NCBI RefSeq assembly: GCF_900186865.1
Contig: NZ_LT906480.1
Coordinates: 514,001-578,000 of the forward strand
Origin: Stenotrophomonas maltophilia
Lineage (GTDB): Bacteria; Pseudomonadota; Gammaproteobacteria; Xanthomonadales; Xanthomonadaceae
Reading direction: 5' to 3'
Length of the DNA stretch: 64,000 nt
The translations under genes and the position numbers were made by a program. Position 1 is the stretch's first letter, and every line of letters starts with the position of its first letter. A model generated the notes under the pieces. The model saw only the letters and a program-made list of their open reading frames with translations, did no database searches and was not told the origin of the DNA. This document shows positions 7,424 through 15,145 of the stretch, piece after piece.

Positions 7424-8683
7424 GTGTTCGCCAGCCTCTCTCTCCTGATCCGCCACCTGCTGGCCTGGGCCGCCGCGCTGGTTGTCGCCGGCATGGTCTG
7501 GAGCGGCATCTTCAGCGGCATGAACGATGGCCCGGGCTGGGTGTTCGGCCTGCTGGCGATGTTCCTGATGATCTCCGCGCTGGGCAGCGCGATTACCCAC
7601 GTGCGCCGGGTCTGGCTGGTGGCCGGCCGATTGGATTCGACCACGTTGTCCGGGCGCCAGCGCCGCCAGGTGGAACTGCCGATGGATGCCGGCCAGGCCT
7701 ATGCCGTGGTGGAAGCGGCGATTGCCGAACTTCCGCGCGTGGAAGATGTGGAAAGCTCGGCCGGCAGCCTGCAGGTGCGCGCCTACGTGCGCCGGGTGGA
7801 CCTCTGGAATGGCCGCCAGCCCTCGCGCTGGAACCTGCCGGCGCGGCTGGCGATCAAGCGCAACAGCGTGCTGGCGACGGTCACGCCGGGGCAGGGCACC
7901 AGTACCGTCACTCTGCTGTTCGAACCGGATGCTGGCTGGTGGGCCGATCTGCTGGCGCTGGATGAGGGCAGCAACTTCGAGAATGCCGAAGCGGTCACCC
8001 GCGCGATCAGCCGCCGTGTTGCCGACCAGCGCCGCGATGAGCAGGCCGCCGCCGAACAGACCCAGGTGGAAAAGGAACTGTCGGTCGCGCGCTTGAACCT
8101 GCTGCATGCGCAGGTGGAGCCGCACTTCCTGTACAACACGCTGGCCAACGCGCAGGTGCTGACCCGCACCGACCCGGCACGTGCCGAGCAGATGCTGGGC
8201 CACCTTATCCAGTACCTGCGCAGCTCGTTGCCGCAGGTGGACGAGTCGGTGTCGACGCTGGGCGTGGAGCTGGAACGCACGCGCGCCTACCTGGAGATCC
8301 TGCGCATCCGCATGGGCGCACGGTTGGCGGTGGAAGTGCAGGTACCGAATGAGCTGCATGGCGTGCACCTGCCGGCGATGGCACTGCAGACGCTGGTGGA
8401 GAACGCGATCAAGCACGGCCTGGAACCCAAGCCCGGCGGTGGCACGATCTGGATCCTGGCGCGTGGCTTCGATGACCATGTGACCGTGACCGTCGCCGAC
8501 GACGGGCTCGGCTTCGGCCCGGGCACCAGCGGCACCGGCATCGGCCTGAAGAACCTGCGCGAACGCCTGCGCCTGACCTGTGGCGAGCAGGCTGGCGTGG
8601 CGATCGTTGCCAACTTCCCCAGCGGTGTGGCCGCGACCATGACCTTGCCGCAGACACACAAGGAGCGCAGCCATGCCGCTTGA
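7424..8683 (+). CDS. LytS/YehU-type sensor histidine kinase
   Basis: The 419-residue kinase starts at GTG with AAGG 7 nt upstream. Longer frames would have to be read through the SMAG pair, so I reject them. Two membrane helices lie in about the first 65 residues (LAWAAALVVAGMVWSGI and VFGLLAMFLMISALG). After a cytoplasmic spacer comes the His_kinase domain with phospho-acceptor His 234 in VEPHFLYNTLAN. The ATPase domain has TLVENAIKHGL and DDGLGFGPG. It has no large periplasmic sensor, so the signal is probably sensed in or at the membrane. Its end overlaps the LytTR regulator gene by 11 bp. The stimulus is unknown. Confidence 0.9.
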   Translation: MFASLSLLIRHLLAWAAALVVAGMVWSGIFSGMNDGPGWVFGLLAMFLMISALGSAITHVRRVWLVAGRLDSTTLSGRQRRQVELPMDAGQAYAVVEAAIAELPRVEDVESSAGSLQVRAYVRRVDLWNGRQPSRWNLPARLAIKRNSVLATVTPGQGTSTVTLLFEPDAGWWADLLALDEGSNFENAEAVTRAISRRVADQRRDEQAAAEQTQVEKELSVARLNLLHAQVEPHFLYNTLANAQVLTRTDPARAEQMLGHLIQYLRSSLPQVDESVSTLGVELERTRAYLEILRIRMGARLAVEVQVPNELHGVHLPAMALQTLVENAIKHGLEPKPGGGTIWILARGFDDHVTVTVADDGLGFGPGTSGTGIGLKNLRERLRLTCGEQAGVAIVANFPSGVAATMTLPQTHKERSHAA

Positions 8684-9443
8684 AGCCCTCATTGCCGAAG
8701 ACGAGGAACTGCTGCGGCAGTCACTGGTGGAACAGCTGCGCCGGTTGTGGCCGGAGCTGAAGCTGGTGGCCGAGTGCGAGGACGGCGCCAGTGCGCTGGA
8801 GCAACTGGCCGAGACGCAGCCGGACATCGCGTTCCTCGACATCCGCATGCCCGGCATCAGTGGCATCGAAGTTGCGCGCTCGCTGTCCGAGCTGAGCCCG
8901 CGCACCCAGGTGGTGTTCGTCACCGCCTATGACCAGTACGCCATCGACGCGTTCGAGCAGGGCGCGATGGATTACCTTCTGAAGCCGGTCAGTGACGAAC
9001 GCCTGCTGGCGACGCGTGAGCGCATCCTGTCGCGGCTGCCATCGACGCGCCAGGATGACGCCGTGCTTGAACGCCTGCTGCAGCGGCTGGGGCCATCGCA
9101 GGGTGCTGCCGAGCGCCCGCCGCTGGCCTGGATCACCGCCAGCAACGGCCGCGAGACGCAGCTGATCATGCTGGAAGATGTCGCCTACTTCCGTGCCGAC
9201 AACAAGTACACCACCGTGGTCACCGCTGCCGGCGAGAGCCTGTTGCGCACACCGTTGCGCGAACTGCTGGAAGTGCTCGACCCGCAGCACTTCCGCCAGA
9301 TCCACCGCTCCACCATCGTCAACATGAAGGCTGTGGCGGCGGTCAGCCGCGACGATACCGGGCGCGGCGTGCTGCGGCTGCGGGGCCGGACGGAAACACT
9401 GGTGGTCAGCCAACCATTCATGAGCCTGTTCCGCGGCATGTAG
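8673..9443 (+). CDS. LytTR-family response regulator
   Basis: The 256-residue protein has a receiver domain (acidic pair E9/D10, phospho-acceptor D56 in FLDIRMPG, T84, K104 in LLKPV) and a C-terminal LytTR DNA-binding domain at about 150-255 with YFRADNKYTTVVT and FRQIHRSTIVNM. It overlaps the kinase gene by 11 bp and must be its partner. LytTR regulators bind direct repeats about 20 bp apart. I did not identify such a site nearby. Confidence 0.92.
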   Translation: MPLEALIAEDEELLRQSLVEQLRRLWPELKLVAECEDGASALEQLAETQPDIAFLDIRMPGISGIEVARSLSELSPRTQVVFVTAYDQYAIDAFEQGAMDYLLKPVSDERLLATRERILSRLPSTRQDDAVLERLLQRLGPSQGAAERPPLAWITASNGRETQLIMLEDVAYFRADNKYTTVVTAAGESLLRTPLRELLEVLDPQHFRQIHRSTIVNMKAVAAVSRDDTGRGVLRLRGRTETLVVSQPFMSLFRGM

Positions 9444-9477
9444 CCGCACCGCACCTTTCCGCTACCAGGAGCATTGC

Positions 9478-9822
9478 ATGCGTCCTTTCCTGCTTGCAGG
9501 CCTCGCTGCACTGGCGCTTGCCGGTTGCCAGAAGTCCACCGAAACCGCGATCACCCGCACCACTGCCAATGGCGTGGACACGCTGTACAGCAAGCGCACG
9601 GTAGTGGACGGCGTGGCGCGTTTTGAGTGCATGGCCAGCCGCAGCGGTCAGTGCCATTACCTGCTGCTGGACCCGGCCTGTCGTCCTGACGCCGCGTGTG
9701 CGAAAGCGCCGATACGGTCGTTCGCGTTGGCGGTCGGCACCACCCAGGAGTTCAGGGACCTGCCGAAGGGCTTCGCCCAGTGCGTCAGCGAGGATCGGAA
9801 AGAACAATGCCACCGTGAGTGA
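9478..9822 (+). CDS. Small lipoprotein, cysteine-rich, unknown function
   Basis: The 114-residue product starts 34 bp after the LytTR gene with AGGAGC as ribosome site. Its lipobox LALAGC puts the lipidated Cys at 17. The mature part has six more cysteines (in FECMASRSGQCHYLLLDPAC, DAACAKAP, FAQCVSED and EQCHRE), which suggests disulphides in the periplasm. Position suggests it may be co-transcribed with the two-component pair. The stop codon lies inside the terminator hairpin at 9805-9836. Family not recognised. Confidence 0.75.
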   Translation: MRPFLLAGLAALALAGCQKSTETAITRTTANGVDTLYSKRTVVDGVARFECMASRSGQCHYLLLDPACRPDAACAKAPIRSFALAVGTTQEFRDLPKGFAQCVSEDRKEQCHRE

Positions 9823-9836
9823 TCACGGTGGCATTG
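9805..9836 (+). terminator. Bidirectional terminator hairpin
   Basis: CAATGCCACCGTG-AGTGAT-CACGGTGGCATTG forms a perfect 13-bp stem between two convergent genes. It overlaps the stop codon of the small lipoprotein gene. Sequence on both sides is only moderately T/A rich. Confidence 0.75.
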
Positions 9837-9861
9837 TGGGTCCCCCCGCTTCCCTGAAGGG

Positions 9862-10476
9862 TCAGTAGGCAGGCTGCAGTGTCAGGTCGTGGTGGTGCTC
9901 GTTCTCGCCCACGTGGTTGAGGCGGCCGACCAGTTCGGAGTGCTGCTTCATGCGCCCGATCTCGGTCATGATGCGGATGTCCTCGTGGCGCAGCTCGCGC
10001 TTGGCGGTGACCGCCTGCTTGTAATCGAGCACTTCCGGGTAATGCTCGGCCAGTTCCAGGGCCTCGGCCACGTGCTCGACGCTGTCGGCCTTGGAGCTGA
10101 TGCGTGCGCGACTGTTGAACGCCTTCATCCAGCGCTCGAAACCGGCCTGCTGATCGAACATGTTGGCCATGAACCAGATCACGAACAGGATCGAGACCCA
10201 CGAGCCGAACACGACTACCACGCGGGTGAACGTGATATGGAAGTCGTCACGCCACAGGTAGTTGGCGATCAGGCCAAGAATCAGCAGCGAGGCTGCCTGC
10301 CAGCCGACGATCGAGGCGATCAGCCATTGGCACTTGGCCTGGGCCAGCACTGCTACTTCATCGCGGATCTGCTGCTCGCTGAGATTGCGCCAATGCGCAA
10401 CCTGTTTATCGAACGGGCTGCTGTAGAGCTCGTTGTCGCGAAGCAGAATTCCCAAACCCTTGAACAAAGCAATCAT
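9862..10476 (-). CDS. Two-helix inner-membrane protein of unknown function
   Basis: The 204-residue product starts at the ATG preceded by AAGGAGCC. The frame continues open upstream but has no support there. It has two membrane helices, at about 56-76 (WLIASIVGWQAASLLILGLI) and about 87-107 (VVVVFGSWVSILFVIWFMA), flanked by a helical cytoplasmic N-terminal part and a longer C-terminal charged, helical tail ending in a His-rich stretch (GENEHHHDL). It stands alone, convergent with the lipoprotein gene. I do not recognise a family. Confidence 0.75.
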   Translation of the reverse strand: MIALFKGLGILLRDNELYSSPFDKQVAHWRNLSEQQIRDEVAVLAQAKCQWLIASIVGWQAASLLILGLIANYLWRDDFHITFTRVVVVFGSWVSILFVIWFMANMFDQQAGFERWMKAFNSRARISSKADSVEHVAEALELAEHYPEVLDYKQAVTAKRELRHEDIRIMTEIGRMKQHSELVGRLNHVGENEHHHDLTLQPAY

Positions 10477-10782
10477 GGCTGGCTCCTTGTGGAACGTGCG
10501 TCGATCAGCATTGGACGGTGTGGCGGGTCCAGTTCTAGCACTTCCAGCGAGCCGTGCAATGGGCGCAATGCCAAGCCGCGTAAGGGCCTTCTCTGAATCG
10601 GTGAATGTTGCTGCATCGCAGCATCGAGGCCGGAGCCTGCGACAGGATGTCGCAGGGTGAAATGTGCTGCGGCCGCACATGAAACCGTGGCTGAGTGCGA
10701 AGACTCGCCGCCGGCGTCGTGATCGCCCAGAATCGGGGCCGACCGCGCAACTCGCGGCCACCCTTTCGCTTTTCCTGGACCT
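10477..10782. other. 306-bp intergenic region with divergent promoters
   Basis: The region separates divergent genes and must hold both promoters. I see one small hairpin, TGCGACA-GGA-TGTCGCA, near 10638-10654, and no SMAG repeat. No reading frame here looks coding. Confidence 0.5.
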
Positions 10783-11715
10783 GTGATGCCGGCTCTGCTG
10801 CAGCGACTCTCCCGCCCCGTCACCGCGCCGATCCGGCGCTGGGTACTGGAGGCCTTCCCGCGTGGCCAGAGCGGCATCGATTACGACCAGCCGCTGGGTG
10901 ACCCGGGCTGGTTTGGACCTGACAGCGTGACCTGGCGCCTGCACGCGGAGTTCCCCTCGATGCTGGCCGGGGGCCTGTGTGCGCTGATGCTGCAGACCCT
11001 GCATCCGCGCGCGCTGGCCGGGGTCTACGACCGCTCCAATTTCCGTCATGACCTGGTGGGTCGCCTGCGTCGCACCACTGCGTTTGTCGCCGGTACCAGC
11101 TATGCACCCAGCGGGGAGGTAGAGGCGCTGGTGGCCAAGGTGCGCCGCATCCATGCACAGATCCGTGGCCAGACCGCGCAGGGCGAGCCCTACGCGGCGG
11201 ACGATCCACAACTGCTGACATGGGTGCACGTGACTGAGGCGTTTGGTTTCCTGCAGGGCTTTCGTCGCTACGGGCGCGAGGTGCCGGCGCACATCGCCGA
11301 CCGCTACTACGACGAGTACCGCCGCGTGGCCGAAGCACTGGGTGCGGTGGATGTGCCGCGCAGTGAAGCCGAGGTTGCAGCGTACTTCTGCGCGCGGCAA
11401 CCGGAGCTGCGTGTGGACGAGCGCTCGCGTGAAGTGCTGGAGGTGTTGTCCGGCGTGCGCCTGCCGGTACCGGTGCCGGGGCTGTCGCGCGAAGTGTTCC
11501 TTGGCGCCGGTGCGGCACTGCTGCCGGACTGGGCCGAAGGCATGCTTGAACGCAGCGGCCGCCAGCGTGCGCAGGCGGCCGCTTCAGCGAAGCTGATGCA
11601 GGGCATGGCGCCGCTGTTCCGCCGTGCGCTGCCCGATGGCCTCGCCAGCCGCGCCTGCGCGCGCATGGACGTGCCAGTGTCGGTGCTGCGCGAGTGGCCC
11701 ACCGTTCCCCGGTAG
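10783..11715 (+). CDS. MpaB-family (DUF2236) oxygenase-like protein
   Basis: The 310-residue protein carries the family signature in order: MLAGGLCALMLQTLHPRALA, then VYDRSNFRHD, GRLRRTTAFVAGTSY, and later LLTWVHVTEAFGFLQGFRRYG. These hold the conserved Arg, His and Asp residues of the heme-binding MpaB/Lcp-like fold. Family members are oxygenases of little-known substrate. The start is GTG 10783 or the ATG directly after it. No signal peptide is seen, so it is cytosolic. It is alone on this strand. The TAG stop lies within the GTAG that opens a SMAG-like repeat. Confidence 0.85.
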   Translation: MMPALLQRLSRPVTAPIRRWVLEAFPRGQSGIDYDQPLGDPGWFGPDSVTWRLHAEFPSMLAGGLCALMLQTLHPRALAGVYDRSNFRHDLVGRLRRTTAFVAGTSYAPSGEVEALVAKVRRIHAQIRGQTAQGEPYAADDPQLLTWVHVTEAFGFLQGFRRYGREVPAHIADRYYDEYRRVAEALGAVDVPRSEAEVAAYFCARQPELRVDERSREVLEVLSGVRLPVPVPGLSREVFLGAGAALLPDWAEGMLERSGRQRAQAAASAKLMQGMAPLFRRALPDGLASRACARMDVPVSVLREWPTVPR

Positions 11716-11886
11716 GTGCCAACCTTGGTTGGCACGCGCTGCGCGACAAAGCTTCATCCACGCATGGTGTGGATCTACTGATGCCATTGTTTTGGTTGGA
11801 ACGCGTTGCGCGCGGTGCCGCAGAAGGGCCAACCAAGGTTGGCCTCTACCAGAGCGGATGCGGCAGCATATCCACGCCATGCGTGG
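11712..11886 (+). repeat. Cluster of SMAG-like palindromes
   Basis: The cluster contains GTAG-GTGCCAACC-TT-GGTTGGCAC at 11712, a CCACGCATGGTGTGG palindrome near 11760, a second AACCAAGGTT copy ending in CTAC near 11840, and ATCCACGCCATGCGTGGAT near 11870. The first GTAG supplies the stop codon of the upstream oxygenase gene. Confidence 0.75.
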
Positions 11887-11893
11887 ATGGGCC

Positions 11894-12481
11894 TCACCCG
11901 GCCGACTTCAAGCCACGCAACAGCATTTCCAGCGCCGTCGTCGCCTGCCGCAGGCGCGCGTCGCCATCCTCGCCCTCTGCAATCCAGAACGCGGCCTCGG
12001 CCAGGCTGCCGTAGATCAGCGATGCCAGCGCGTGCGCATCCACCGGCATCGCTACGCCCTGCGCGATCAACTGTTCGATCAGGCGCTGCATCGAGTGCAC
12101 GCAGTGGCGCTGCGATTCCGGTGAGGCGCCACCCAGCACCGCGCGCGCGTCACGCAGCACGATGCGCTGGATCTCCGGTTCCAGCGCCATCTCCAGATAG
12201 GCACGGCAGCGCTGCACGAAACCGTCCCAGGCATCATCCGCGCCATCGCTGATCGCCTGCAGGCGCAGGTCGGTCTCGGCGTCGAGCTGGGCGACCACCG
12301 CGGCCAGCAGGCCCTTCTTGTCGCCAAAGTGGTGGTAGAGCGCACCCCGGGTCAGGCCGGCTTGGGCGGTCAGGTCATCCATCGAGGTGGCGGCATAGCC
12401 ATGCTCGCTGAACACGCGGCGGGCGGTGGCCAGCAGGCTGGCACGGGTTTCTTCCATTTCGGCGCGGGTGCGACGGACCAT
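11894..12481 (-). CDS. TetR/AcrR-family repressor
   Basis: The 195-residue regulator starts at the ATG with AAGGAG 7 nt upstream. A longer frame adds nine residues without a ribosome site. The N-terminal helix-turn-helix is clear: FSEHGYAATSMDDLTAQAGL followed by TRGALYHHFGDKKGLL. The C-terminal half is the variable ligand-binding domain. It is divergent from a pair of MFS exporters, with three operator-like palindromes between. A repressor of those transporters that is released by a small molecule is the natural reading. The ligand is unknown. Confidence 0.9.
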   Translation of the reverse strand: MVRRTRAEMEETRASLLATARRVFSEHGYAATSMDDLTAQAGLTRGALYHHFGDKKGLLAAVVAQLDAETDLRLQAISDGADDAWDGFVQRCRAYLEMALEPEIQRIVLRDARAVLGGASPESQRHCVHSMQRLIEQLIAQGVAMPVDAHALASLIYGSLAEAAFWIAEGEDGDARLRQATTALEMLLRGLKSAG

Positions 12482-12494
12482 CCGGAGCTCCTTA

Positions 12495-12563
12495 CATACG
12501 CAGTGCATGATTATTTACATACGACGCGTATGAATGTAGGCTCTTATTCATACGCTCTGTATG
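12495..12563. promoter_or_regulatory. Three tandem CATACG-N3-CGTATG operator-like sites
   Basis: Half-palindromes of 15 bp lie at 12495-12509 (CATACGCAGTGCATG), 12518-12532 (CATACGACGCGTATG, perfect arms) and 12549-12563 (CATACGCTCTGTATG), between the TetR gene and the MFS gene. They are spaced 23 and 31 bp start to start, roughly two and three helical turns. They are the likely binding sites of the divergent TetR regulator. Confidence 0.7.
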
Positions 12564-12614
12564 TATTGTCGTGGCGCCGGGAGCGCCAGGCAAGCCGCTG
12601 CCCTGGAGATCCTG

Positions 12615-13826
12615 ATGGCCACCCCCTACCGCGACCTGTTCGCTGCCCCTGGCACCGCCGGCCTCGCCCTGGCCGGCCTGCTGGCCCGCCTCCCGCTGCC
12701 GATGACCGGCATCGGCATCATCACCCTGCTGTCGCAGCTGCGCGGCAGCTATGCCTTGGCCGGTGCGGTGTCTGCCACCTTCGTGCTGACCTATGCGCTG
12801 CTGTCACCGCAGGTATCGCGCTGGGTCGACCGGCGCGGGCAGGGCAGGGTGCTGCCATGGGCTACTGCGGCCAGTGCGGCAGGATTGTTGCTGCTGCTCG
12901 CGTGCACGCTGCTGGCTGCGCCAGACTGGGCGCTTTTCGTCGCCGCCATGCTGGCTGGATGCATGCCCAGCGTGTCCGCAATGGTGCGCGCACGCTGGAC
13001 TGCGATCCATCGCGGTCGCCCGCAGCTGCAGACCGCGTATTCGCTGGAGACCGTGTTCGATGAGGTGACCTTCGTCGTCGGTCCACCGTTGTCAGTGGGG
13101 CTGTCGGTGGCGGTATGGCCACAGGCCGGCGTACTGGCGGCCGCCCTGTTGCTGGTGGTCGGCGTCGCCGCATTGGTGCTGCAGCGGGGCACCGAGCCGC
13201 CGCTGCAGCAGCACGAAGGTGCAACTCCCTCGGGCTCGCTGCTGCGGCACACGGAGATCCGCCTGCTGGCGTTGCTGATGCTGGCGATGGGCGTGATTGT
13301 CGGTACGGTCGACATCACCAGCGTGGCCTTCGCCGAACAGCGGGGGCAGCCGCTTGCCGCCAGCCTGGTGCTGTCGGCCTATGCGCTGGGCAGCTGCGCG
13401 GCGGGCCTGCTGTTCGGTGCACTGAAGCTGCAGGCACCGTTGCGGCGCCTGTTGCTGGCCGGCGCAGTGGCCACCGCACTGACCACCCTGCCGCTGCCGT
13501 GGGTCGGCAGCCTGCCCGGGCTGGCCGTGGCGGTGCTGCTGGCCGGGGTGTTCTTCGCGCCGACGATGATCGTGGCGATGTCGCTGGTCGAACAACGCGT
13601 ACCCGAATCGCGCCTGACCGAGGGCATGACTTGGCTGCTGGCCGGATTGAACATCGGCGTGGCGCTGGGCGCGGCGCTGTCCGGGCAGAGCGTCGATGCG
13701 GGGGGCGTGCGTAGCGGCTTTGTCGTTGCACTGGTGGCAGGCGGGGGCGTGCTGCTGTTGGCCGTTCTCGCGCGACGTGCCTTGCGCCCGGTTGCCGCAT
13801 CCACCCCTGAAGGCATCATCCCGTGA
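12615..13826 (+). CDS. MFS transporter
   Basis: The 403-residue membrane protein has about 12 hydrophobic helices and the MFS loop motif between helices 2 and 3 (VSRWVDRRGQGRVLPW). The ATG at 12615 has CTGGAG about 6 nt upstream. An earlier in-frame ATG at 12561 falls inside an operator palindrome and is rejected. Motif remnants fit the drug/metabolite exporter part of the superfamily, but the substrate cannot be read from sequence. It is divergent from a TetR regulator and overlaps the next MFS gene by 4 bp. Confidence 0.85.
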   Translation: MATPYRDLFAAPGTAGLALAGLLARLPLPMTGIGIITLLSQLRGSYALAGAVSATFVLTYALLSPQVSRWVDRRGQGRVLPWATAASAAGLLLLLACTLLAAPDWALFVAAMLAGCMPSVSAMVRARWTAIHRGRPQLQTAYSLETVFDEVTFVVGPPLSVGLSVAVWPQAGVLAAALLLVVGVAALVLQRGTEPPLQQHEGATPSGSLLRHTEIRLLALLMLAMGVIVGTVDITSVAFAEQRGQPLAASLVLSAYALGSCAAGLLFGALKLQAPLRRLLLAGAVATALTTLPLPWVGSLPGLAVAVLLAGVFFAPTMIVAMSLVEQRVPESRLTEGMTWLLAGLNIGVALGAALSGQSVDAGGVRSGFVVALVAGGGVLLLAVLARRALRPVAASTPEGIIP

Positions 13827-14995
13827 GCGCTTCATCGCCTGCGCATGCCGCGCCTGTGCATCGCCATCCGTGGTGGGCGGTTTCCGCGGTTGGCCTCGCC
13901 ATCTTCTCGGTGGTCACCACCGAAATGCTGCCGGTGGGCCTGCTGACCCCTGTCGCCGAAGATCTCGGCGCGTCCACCGGCTCCGCCGGCCTGATGATCT
14001 CGCTGCCGGCCCTGCTGGCGGCAGTGTTCGCACCGCTGGTGGTGATCGCAGCCGGCGGCATCGATCGTCGTCGCATCCTGTGCGTGCTGCTGGGGCTGCT
14101 GCTGGTCGCCAACGTTGCTTCGGCGCTGGCACCGGGCATCGGCTGGCTGCTGGCCGCGCGCGTACTGGTGGGGTTCTGCATGGGCGGGATCTGGGCCATC
14201 GCTGGTGGGCTGGCAGCACGCCTGGTCCCGGCGCATCGCATCGGCTTGGCCACCTCGATCATCTTCGGGGGCGTGGCCGCAGCATCGGTTCTGGGGGTGC
14301 CGCTGGGTGCACTGATCGGCGACGCCCTGGGCTGGCGCTTCGCGTTCGCAGCGATGGCGCTGTTCAGTGCGGCGGTGATGCTGCTGCATCTGTGGGTGGT
14401 TCCCGCGTTGCCGGTGGTGGCGTCGGTGCGCCCGGCGCAGTTCGTGCAGCTGCTCGGCCACCGTGGCCTGCAGCGCGGCCTATGCCTGACGCTGCTGCTG
14501 GTAGCGGGTCACTTCATTGCGTTCACCTATGTGCGCCCGTTGCTGACCCTGCGATCGGGCGTGGATGCCGCTTGGATCGGCGCGCTGCTGTTCGCCTATG
14601 GCATGGCGGGCATCGCGGGCAACTTCATCGCCGGACCACTGGCCGCTCGTCATCCGCGCGGCATGCTGCTGGCGATCTCTTGCGGCCTGCTGCTGACGCC
14701 GTTGTTGTTCCTGTGGCTGGGCGGCACACCCTCCGGCGGCATTGTGGTGCTGTTGCTGTGGGGCCTGGCCTATGGCGGCGTGTCGATCGGCCTGATGAGC
14801 TGGATGATGAAGGCAGTGCCGCACGCGGTGGAGATCGCCACCGCGCTGTATGTCGGTGTGTTCAACATCGGCATCGCAATGGGCGCGTGGGGCGGTGGAC
14901 GGCTGCTGGATGGCGTGGGCCTGCATGCGAATCTGTGGGTCGCGGCCGGGCTTGCCATGGTCGCCACGCTGGTGATTGCCACAACGCGCCGGTAG
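13823..14995 (+). CDS. MFS transporter, DHA1/sugar-efflux type
   Basis: The 390-residue transporter starts at a GTG overlapping the stop of the previous MFS gene (GTGA), so the two are coupled. Helix 1 has the FSVVTTEMLPVGLLTPVAED motif typical of the AraJ/YdhP-type DHA1 exporters, followed by DRRRILCVLL after helix 2. About 12 helices are visible. It is most likely a proton-driven efflux protein for a drug or sugar-like compound. The TAG stop is part of the GTAG opening the following SMAG-like repeat. Confidence 0.87.
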   Translation: MSASSPAHAAPVHRHPWWAVSAVGLAIFSVVTTEMLPVGLLTPVAEDLGASTGSAGLMISLPALLAAVFAPLVVIAAGGIDRRRILCVLLGLLLVANVASALAPGIGWLLAARVLVGFCMGGIWAIAGGLAARLVPAHRIGLATSIIFGGVAAASVLGVPLGALIGDALGWRFAFAAMALFSAAVMLLHLWVVPALPVVASVRPAQFVQLLGHRGLQRGLCLTLLLVAGHFIAFTYVRPLLTLRSGVDAAWIGALLFAYGMAGIAGNFIAGPLAARHPRGMLLAISCGLLLTPLLFLWLGGTPSGGIVVLLLWGLAYGGVSIGLMSWMMKAVPHAVEIATALYVGVFNIGIAMGAWGGGRLLDGVGLHANLWVAAGLAMVATLVIATTRR

Positions 14996-15102
14996 ATCCA
15001 CGCCATGCGTGGATGGCTTGTAGTCCTGTAGACCTGTAGATATGCCGACCAACGTCGGCATCCACCCGAGCGGGGCATTTGCCAACCAAGGTTGGCAGCT
15101 AC
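14992..15102 (+). repeat. SMAG-like palindrome cluster
   Basis: It begins with GTAG-ATCCACGCCATGCGTGGAT, continues with short repeats of CTGTAG, a GCCGACCAACGTCGGC palindrome near 15042, and ends with GCCAACCAAGGTTGGC...CTAC at 15102. It overlaps the stop codon of the MFS gene. Confidence 0.75.
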
Positions 15103-15113
15103 CGGGAAATGAA

Positions 15114-15135
15114 ACGGGCGCCTCGCGGCGCCCGT
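15114..15135 (-). terminator. Terminator of the M13 peptidase gene
   Basis: On the minus strand, ACGGGCGCC-GCGA-GGCGCCCGT forms a 9-bp stem followed by TTCATTTC. It lies just after the peptidase stop codon at 15146. Confidence 0.7.
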
Positions 15136-15145
15136 TCCGGTTACA

